Shown here piece by piece: positions 57,472 to 64,000 of a stretch of DNA of 64,000 nucleotides. A model generated the notes under the pieces. That model made no database searches, was not told the DNA's origin, and saw only the letters and a program-made list of their open reading frames with translations. The first letter of the stretch is position 1. Every line of letters starts with the position of its first letter. Made by a program: the position numbers and the translations under genes. Source of the DNA: Melieria omissa (Eukaryota > Arthropoda > Insecta > Diptera > Ulidiidae). The stretch is from assembly GCA_963971225.1 (NCBI GenBank), contig OZ020269.1, positions 90,788,783-90,852,782 of the forward strand. Direction: 5' to 3'.

Positions 57472-57970
57472 CACTGCACAACAAAATCAAATTTTACATT
57501 TAAGTACCAATTTTGATTAAGTACGAAATAACCACTCAAACATATTTTCAGTTTTGGCTTAATTCTGGCGTTCAAGTTTATTTCTGAGCTTTGATGTATT
57601 CAGAGACCTATAGTAGAATTTTATGGTGAATATTTTCGTGGTAAATTTTTTCCTTAAAAAGTCCTGTTTTACAGGACATTTTTGGCATTTTAGAAAAAAA
57701 GGGTCAAATTGACCCATAAAAATAGGAGCTACAGGGTTCAAATGCTCCACAAAAATGTTCTTCGTAGTATTTTACATCAAATTGCTGAACACAATATATA
57801 CCTGAAATGTGAGGTTACATGGTTTTCGTATGCCGATTCACCATAAGAATGTGCAAAAAGGGGAAAACTTTGACCCCCCGCTAAAAAAAATTTTGACGTA
57901 AACTTTCAAAACGCCGATACACGTATATGTTTTTTTGGTTGCCTTTTCTAGAATCCGTTGTTGTACAGTG
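57472..57970. mobile_element. Candidate small TIR element
   Basis: CACTGCACAACAA at 57472-57484 is matched by inverted TTGTTGTACAGTG at 57958-57970 (one mismatch over 13). TAATTAATAAT flanks both sides (57459-57469, with two extra A on the left, and 57971-57981). The interior has no ORF of note. The AT-rich flanks weaken the target-duplication argument. Confidence 0.4.
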
Positions 57971-57984
57971 TAATTAATAATGAC

Positions 57985-60380
57985 GGGGTCAACAAAGGGT
58001 TAAGAGAAACTCGATTTATTGGGGCCCATTAAACTTTCATATATTTATTATTATTAAAAAGTACATTGCAAGCTTTTGCATTTTATCTCGCAGCCTCATC
58101 ACCCAATAGAATTCTACTGCTTTGTCACTCTTTTGCGCCCGTTTCCATTTGAGCCACCAACCAGCTCTGAATCCTGCAAAACACCCATTCATCCTTCATC
58201 ACCCCATACCGCCCGACTGTCTCTACGAACTGTGCGCCAGTGTATTTCCCCCTTTTAACTTTTACACAATTTTCAATTAATTCAAATGTCAAACTGAGCG
58301 TGTAATGTTAGTTTTTATTTTTATTACACAATTTTGTGAAAATTTCAAATTTATTCCAGCAACTCCCGTGACATCATGCGCCCTTCACTGCCACATTAAC
58401 TGCAGTTTGGTTTTTTCTTTGCAAAATTATACACTTGTATATATGTGTGTGTGTTTGTGTGTTTGTATCAGTGTATATTTTTTTACAAATGCTGTGTTAA
58501 CAATAAGCGAGTTTTTATGCAAAATAGTAAACTGCAAAAGTTTTTATGTGCGTCCGCTTGCAGCACTTCCCATCACTACTGAACCAACGCCTTTCAACAG
58601 CTGCATTCAGTGCGCTCTGTTCTTCGTTCTATTCTCTTTGTCTCTGTGTCTTCTTCTTCTACTGTTTTGTTACTGTTTTACAATTCAATGGCACTATTTG
58701 ATTTTTTGACTCTTCGTTATTTTGCTGCGAGGTTGTATGCTTTTTCGCCTTCTCCTTCTTCCCTTTTTCCCTCTTCTACTACGTTGCCTGAGAAAACAAT
58801 TGTCGTATGTGCTACTCAGTTCAATGGAACATACGACATTCGTATTTTGCGTCAACGAATAAGCAACATTTTAACAATCAGCCCCCTCCAACCAGCTTTA
58901 ATCCCTCCCACCCGTTCAGCTTGTCACTTTGTTCTTTCCGACGTCTGGCAACGCTGCGCAAGGCGAGCGCGTACAACACTCTGGCAGCGCGCATGTTCAT
59001 CAACGCTTCGTAGTTCATTTAACATTTCGCGCCAAATTGAATTTTACGTGCTGCAAGAGCGCCAACGACGACAGCAACAACAACAACAACAACACCATCG
59101 AGTGTTAATTTGATTGTGCGCAAACTGTTTTGTTGTCATTATTGTTGTTGTTGCTATTGTCTTGTTTTACCACTTGTTTGTAAATGTTATTGCAATCTGT
59201 TGGCGCTTTAATAATAACAACAACTACAGTAACACAGCGTTGTTGTTTTTTTTTTTAATGCTACAAAATTTTAGCGCTCCAACTAAGCGCTGACAGTGCG
59301 AAGCACCCATAAAGCGATAAGAAGCGAGACCGCCGAAAGCCAACGCTGATTGCATAATTTTGCATAAAATTTTGAACATTTACACTGAACATAGCACAAC
59401 TCGTTCCCCCCAAACACTTTTTACTTAATCGCACTTTTAAATATGCATAACGTGTTGGTTTGTTTAGTTGTTGAAATTTATTGATTTCTTTCTGTCTTAA
59501 AGGGTAACACCAGTGGCGAATACAGGGGGGGAGGGGGTTTACAGGTTCAAACAATAATAATAATAATACAAAAAATGCTGGTGCAAAGTATGGTTTCGAA
59601 TGGAATCGAGCTCACAAGTTAAAGACGAAACCTTTCCCTACCAAAATTAAATCCCGAAAGGAAAAGGAAAACAATACTTTGGAATCATAACAAAATATGC
59701 AGTTATTCCTTTAGTCAAGAAAATATTTTAACAGTTTCAATCCTTAGTGTCTCCACTACAGCTTTACAATTTACTAATTTGTTGACCAAAAATTAGTAAT
59801 TTTTTCAAAAGTACATAATTTTTATAAAAATTATTTGGAAAACGTACCCTACTTTTTGAAAATAAATTCTCATAGATTTTTCGTAGGTGCGAAATAAATC
59901 GTCAAATTTAGGTAGCTTGAGTGATGTTTTATCCCCTTAAGTCAACTTAAGACTCAACTGTGATTGCGATGTTAAATCTTTAATAATGTATTTTTGTTGT
60001 TTCCTTAACAATCATCTATATTTTTTTATATTATATCAAACAAGTGGCTCTAAACCCAAGACTTGAACTTTGAAAGTGAAAAAACTTTAAGCCCAGAATG
60101 ACTAATTTTAAAAATGTCTGCATAGTGTTTAGATTTTGATATCTGCTTAACTTCGTTGTGAGTTTACTGATAGATCTCTAAATACAAAGATTTCATTATC
60201 ACGAACTAACCTAAATTACGATCTTAAAACATCGTGCTAGGAAAAACTACTTCTGTCGAGACTCATCTAAAACATTAGTATCAGTATTTCATTTTCTAAT
60301 CTGATGTTCGACTTCCGGTGTAAAAGACTTTAAAAATTTAAGGACATACATATTTTAAATATTTTATTTCAATTTTTGTG
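57985..60380. other. Intronic sequence without recognised genes
   Basis: (TG)n near 58443-58465, CAA repeats at 59072-59096 and 59212-59225, GTT at 59141-59153, AAT repeats at 59555-59570. A 167-codon plus ORF (58610-59113) ends in the CAA tract and has no domain. 59515-59550 resembles 52365-52395 inverted or shifted (CCCCCTNCCCCCCTGTATTCG on the minus strand, 20 bases diagnostic). Confidence 0.5.
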
Positions 60381-60389
60381 AGTGATGAA

Positions 60390-61050
60390 GAAATGGGTAA
60401 CAAATTAAAGAAGAATATTGTGACTTGGGTTTCTCGTTCAAATCGGTTCAAACCATTAAGCATGAAGCTTTGGGCTTGAGAGGAGTTGAAGCGCGGCTTG
60501 TGCCCACAGTGAAGTGAAGTTGTTGCGAATGGGATTGATGTCACTAAAAGAATGTTTACTTTGGACCATAATGTTATGAGATATAGGTCTATGAAATATA
60601 AGTGTGACATTGAACCTGACTACAAATCAACAGAATGGCGCTTCTCAGACGAGCCATAGCCAAAAAAAAAAACACGACAGAGTTCAACAAAAATTAAGGA
60701 TATGTTGTCTGTGGTGTGGTTCACTCCTGATTTCTTGCATCAATTCAGAAAGTAAATAATGAGTATTAATGAGAGGCAAAAATAAAGCGATTGAATTAAA
60801 ATATTTGTCGTAAGACGCCGGGATTGTGAAGAACCAAACATTTAACCAAAACCAACGTTCATACCATACTGCAAGCTCCGTATTCACCCGACATCGCTTC
60901 TTATGACTTGTTCCTATTCCCCCATTCCTTATCCATTTTTTCCGACTCAAGTTATCACTTTACGGAAAACGTTTTAAGACGACTGAGGCAATAAAGGAGA
61001 ATTTCCAGAAGGAACTGAAGACATTCTTAAAATCAGTTAAGTTTGTTCCC
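60390..61050 (+). mobile_element. Highly degenerate mariner relic
   Basis: Broken plus-strand frames contain mariner landmarks in order: YKSTEWRFSDEP followed by a stop and PKKKTRQSSTKIKDMLSVVW (60628-60710), then after scrambling CKLRIHPTSLLMT, equivalent to a PPYSPDIA..D.FLFP segment near 60880-60930. At the end comes a LRRLRQ/NKGEFPEGTED-like C-terminal stretch. No terminal repeats and many stops and indels, so this is among the oldest mariner copies in the window. Confidence 0.6.
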
Positions 61051-61054
61051 GATA

Positions 61055-62231
61055 ATTCGATAACTCGTTACTCGTATAATTAAGGAGACTATAAACTTGT
61101 TTGTACCCCTGGGAACTAAGCAGATAACTCATTACTTGTGAAATCAACCCTAAAATATTTTGACGAAAAATAGGTGTTTAGACCACTTTTCAAATTGAAT
61201 AATTTTCTGAGATCGGAAGATATCGGAGGATGTAATACGATTATACGACAAAGAAAGAATGATTCTTGACATTAAAAATAATACAGGAATATACTTTCTC
61301 ATACTTTTTAGATATTTTCTCTAAGTTTTACCAATTTTCAGATTTTTAATTTAGAAAAATATTTTAAATTAAAAGTGATGTAAAAACCTAGCTTTGTAAA
61401 TGAGAAAAACTTAAAAGCGAAAATGGCCACATCAACTCTTAATCTATATTTAAAGTTTTAGAAACTTATAGCTGACGATATATTTTTAAAATTTTTTTTA
61501 CTCAATAGACCAAAAAACAGAAAACATGTATTTAGATTTTTTTTGTGGAAAAAAGTTTCGACTTTGAGACGCTTTGAGCCGCTTTGGCACACACACTAAT
61601 TAATTTTGAGGGTTTTTTTAGTTGGAGTTTCACCTTTCAAATGATATCAATATCGTTAAATTCTGATACTATAAATTTTTTCAATTTTGTCTATGGAACG
61701 AATCACTGTGCAGTATTTTTAAAGTTAGAACGCATAATTGTGTATGCTGGGTCGCAAAGAGGTAAGGAGACTATAAACGTTCACCCCATGGCAACTCTAT
61801 GCAACAAGTCGAGCCAAGCAAAAGTCTGTTGCTGAGCAACAAAATGAATGAATCTAAACTTGACGCACAAAAAACTGTCTAAAACTGCATTAAAATTGCG
61901 CAAAATTTGCTGACAAATAAAATAAAATGCAAAAAATATTAAACAATGCATTCAATGGCAACACTGTCAACCGGCATTAAATGTAACGTCTTGCAATTTT
62001 TTATTGACATCAAATACCCAAACACTCTTTGCTACTCGTACACTACAAACTGACACCACATAACATACGAAAAAAAAACCATTGCATACTTCTAGGCACG
62101 CACATTTTTCGCTACACTTTTTCTGCGTCAATTAATGCACACAATTAATATGTGTTGCCTACCTTCAGGTGCTCACTTTTTTAGCTGGTTTTTGTTTTCA
62201 CTGATTCAAACAATCATAAACTGCCACTCAC
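61055..62231 (-). other. 3'-flanking intron next to the MMP exon
   Basis: Sequence immediately downstream of the MMP donor at 62231. Includes TGGCAACACTGTC near 61957 and AT-rich stretches. No exon, repeat array or element recognised. Confidence 0.55.
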
Positions 62232-62425
62232 CTCCATGTTAGATCCGTTTTGTCCCACTTGGGGCCCTGTAACACGTAACGCTTCATGCGATGATGTCCA
62301 TACTGCAGATTATCCGGTGAAAAATTGTAGGTGCGATTGCTGTCGCCGACGCCGCAACGCGGCCGCATTATCAGTTTGCGTGTGGCCGAATCTATTTCGC
62401 CGGTGGCGGGAATGTTGCCAAAGCG
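62232..62425 (-). CDS. Mmp2: Matrix metalloproteinase exon, cysteine switch and furin site
   Basis: This 194-bp exon starts in phase 0 (acceptor AATTTGCAG just above 62425) and ends in phase 2 at GAG/GTGAGT (62232/62231). It encodes 64 residues plus two bases. RFGNIPATGEID closes the propeptide helical bundle, PRCGVGD is the cysteine switch whose Cys ligates the catalytic zinc, and RMKR is a furin-type site just before YVLQGPKWDKTDLTW. That last stretch is the usual start of a mature MMP catalytic domain. The catalytic HExxH exon must follow on the minus strand but is not recognisable anywhere in 1-62231. This implies a very large downstream intron filled with repeats. The paralogue call (Mmp2 over Mmp1) is probable only. 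Confidence 0.9.
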
Positions 62426-62543
62426 CTGCAAATTAACAAACAAACAAACATTAGTTGAGGGATTTTGTTCTCACTTTTGGTTTGTTTAGTTTTTTTTGTT
62501 TTGCTTTTTCTTGTGTATAGCTATGTAAAATTATGCCGCCTAC
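62426..62543 (-). other. Short MMP intron
   Basis: A 118-bp intron between the two prodomain exons. The minus-strand donor is GTAGGC and the acceptor follows a run of TTTG repeats ending TTAATTTGCAG. The codon is not split (phase 0). No other feature is seen in it. Confidence 0.85.
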
Positions 62544-62645
62544 CTGTAAACTACGTATGGCATCCTTTAGTTGCTCCTCGGTGCGCAGTGCGCCCGTTTC
62601 GATGTCTGACTTGGGCAGATAATCAAACTCCATCAGGTAATTGTA
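62544..62645 (-). CDS. Mmp2: Matrix metalloproteinase exon, N-terminal part of prodomain
   Basis: This 102-bp, phase 0/0 exon encodes 34 residues from YNYLMEFDYLPKSD to AIRSLQ, the peptidoglycan-binding-like helix bundle at the start of an MMP propeptide. The acceptor is a pyrimidine-rich tract ending TTGCAG just above 62645, and the donor is CAG/GTAGGC at 62544/62543. The propeptide keeps the secreted or membrane-anchored zinc protease latent. The next exon follows after a 118-bp intron and reads on in frame (SLQ then RFGNIP). No signal peptide is visible here, so the first coding exon lies to the right of the window. The DYLPKSDIETG and LRTEEQL wording fits my recollection of fly Mmp2 better than Mmp1, but I cannot align it. 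Membership in the MMP family is secure; the paralogue is probable. Confidence 0.88.
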
Positions 62646-64000
62646 CTGCAATGTGAAAAAGACGAAAGCAAAAATAAAGCGAAATGATTACAAATGTATT
62701 AGCATACTTTTTGGCTGCTAAGCAAATGGTGCTAGCAAGGATAATGCATTTTTATATGTGTGTGTGCGGCTAACGGAAATTTGTCACAAGGCCTGAAATT
62801 ATGCTAAAATCAAATGGCAACGAACGAACGAAACGGACCCAAAAAGCCTCGGTGAGATGTGCCAAAAACCACAACAGCCGCAAAGTATGCAATATTATCT
62901 GGTTGTTGCCAGTTGCATTCTATGGTGGCTCAGGGTTTTGGGGATTGTTCAGTGTGTGTGTGTGAAAGTAGCAACTTTTAGTAGACAACTTTTGGCGCGA
63001 TAAGGCAAAAAAGTCTAAACAAGTAGAATGCCGAATGCAGCGTTGCTCTATGAGAACTGAAAACCGACCAGACGTTAGTGGGCGGAAATAGGCGCAGTGA
63101 TGGTGCATGCAATTTCACATAGTAGACATGAAGGAAATTTTTTCTTTTCCAAATCTTTTTTATTTTTATTTTTATTTTTATTTTTGCTTGTCGTAGATAA
63201 GAATGTGTTTTAGCTTGAAAGAAATTTTGGCAATGGCTCAGAAATGCAATGTTGCTTCTGTTAATAGCCTAAAAGTATGCTGCGATGGCATAATTTCCGG
63301 CCATTGTTGCATGTAATGAGCGTAAATGGATTGAATTGAAGGAAAATATGAGAGAAAATTAAAGAGTAGAACAAATTTGCCTTATTATGAAATTGTGTTT
63401 GACATTGGAGAATAAAAAATTCTCTTAGTGATTTTGTTAAAATTATGTAAAAAAAAATCACGTATGAAGCAGTCATTGAATATTTGTTTTTGAATTTCAA
63501 ATTAAACACAAGTTGCACGTTGTGTTCAGAGACTTTGCATCATCTTTTACCACAGTGAAATGTTAGACAACTAAATTAAAAAGTGGCCACAACAGCTTTG
63601 GAACCGTTGAACATTCGTGGTGTTCAAAAACTGCAACCACTGATAAAAACATCGCTCAAATACATCAGTTGGTGCCAGACATACGTCGAATTAAAATGAA
63701 AGATATAGCAGAGGTTACGAATATATCCAAAAAATATGTTTATCACATATTGAATCAAGATTTAGGCATAAAAAGGCTGTCCGCGCATTGGTTCCCATGT
63801 TAGAACAAAAAAGTGTTCGAATAAACATATCTAAGGCACTTCTAATGCCATTTTGACGCAAAAGAACGTTGGAATGTTATATATATGGTATTCTATTGAA
63901 AGTGAAAGACAACGTCACTGTAGAAGAAGAAATGGTCAAAAGGTTTTCTTCGTTTCTGCACAAACCTTGTAGATAGTCTTATGTTATACACCAGGTAGGT
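62646..64000 (-). other. Upstream MMP intron (partial)
   Basis: Sequence 5' of the first visible MMP exon. It runs off the window, so its full length is unknown. It contains a (TG) run near 62951-62964, a TTTTTA-rich stretch at 63155-63187 and a mariner fragment at about 63610-63870 (listed separately). No further MMP exon, such as a signal-peptide exon, is visible. Confidence 0.6.
63610..63870 (+). mobile_element. mariner transposase fragment (linker region)
   Basis: Plus-strand frames read NIAQIHQLVPDIRRIKMKDI and AEVTNISKKYVYHILNQDLG, then IKRLSAHWFP followed by a stop. This is the second helix-turn-helix and linker (equivalent to VHHILHEDLGM..KLSARWVP) of mariner transposases. The catalytic region is absent within the window. 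It sits in the MMP intron upstream of the prodomain exons, on the opposite strand. Confidence 0.7.

Overview
This window is eukaryotic and reads as non-coding DNA of a higher fly, probably a tephritid fruit fly. That assignment is an inference from the dipteran-type matrix metalloproteinase exons, the many CAA/GTT triplet runs and (CA)n tracts, and the mix of decayed mariner-type and R1/jockey-type elements. The only host-gene exons I can support are two on the minus strand near the right end (62645-62544 and 62425-62232). They encode the prodomain of a secreted matrix metalloproteinase, most likely Mmp2, with the cysteine switch PRCGVGD and a furin-type site RMKR. Both have clean AG/GT splice junctions. 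No catalytic-domain exon is recognisable at lower coordinates, so positions 1-62231 are best read as one giant phase-2 intron more than 62 kb long, or its unresolved equivalent. Signal-peptide exons must lie beyond the right edge.

Layout. 1-1415 is a minus-strand relic ORF of a multicopy insect protein family, split by a small TA-flanked Tc1/mariner-type insert. 1.6-5.4 kb holds two tandem-repeat systems that share one motif in opposite orientations (ACTCCGAAA and TTTCGGAGT). The second is a 73-bp array with a six-unit higher-order repeat. 7-13 kb has a mariner relic, AT-rich tandem repeats, a GC-rich 23-bp minisatellite, a tRNA-Glu-like sequence and a 1.2 kb terminal-inverted-repeat element with TA duplications. 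16.2-17.3 kb is a 72-bp satellite. 17.8-19.3 kb is a cluster made of a deleted mariner next to a 5'-truncated LINE, and the LINE carries a TTAA-flanked MITE. 22-24.6 kb has a (TTTTA)n tract and 1 kb of almost pure A/T, with identical 15-bp palindromes on either side. 26.7-28.2 kb is an 11-bp minisatellite of about 130 units. 28.2-29.6 kb is a LINE tail and then an internally deleted mariner. 34.5-47.2 kb holds further mariner relics, a degenerate LINE reverse transcriptase and a complete-ended pogo-like element with mutated catalytic residues. 49-57 kb holds LINE remnants with RNase H and zinc-knuckle segments. 60-64 kb holds two more mariner relics and the metalloproteinase exons.

Nothing mobile here looks active. 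Every transposase or reverse transcriptase is broken by stops, frameshifts, internal deletion or loss of catalytic residues. The most interesting signals are the motif-anchored higher-order satellites, the all-frames-open 11-bp array, the palindrome pair flanking the A/T block, and the LINE family whose 3' ends carry CCTAACC-type tails instead of poly(A).
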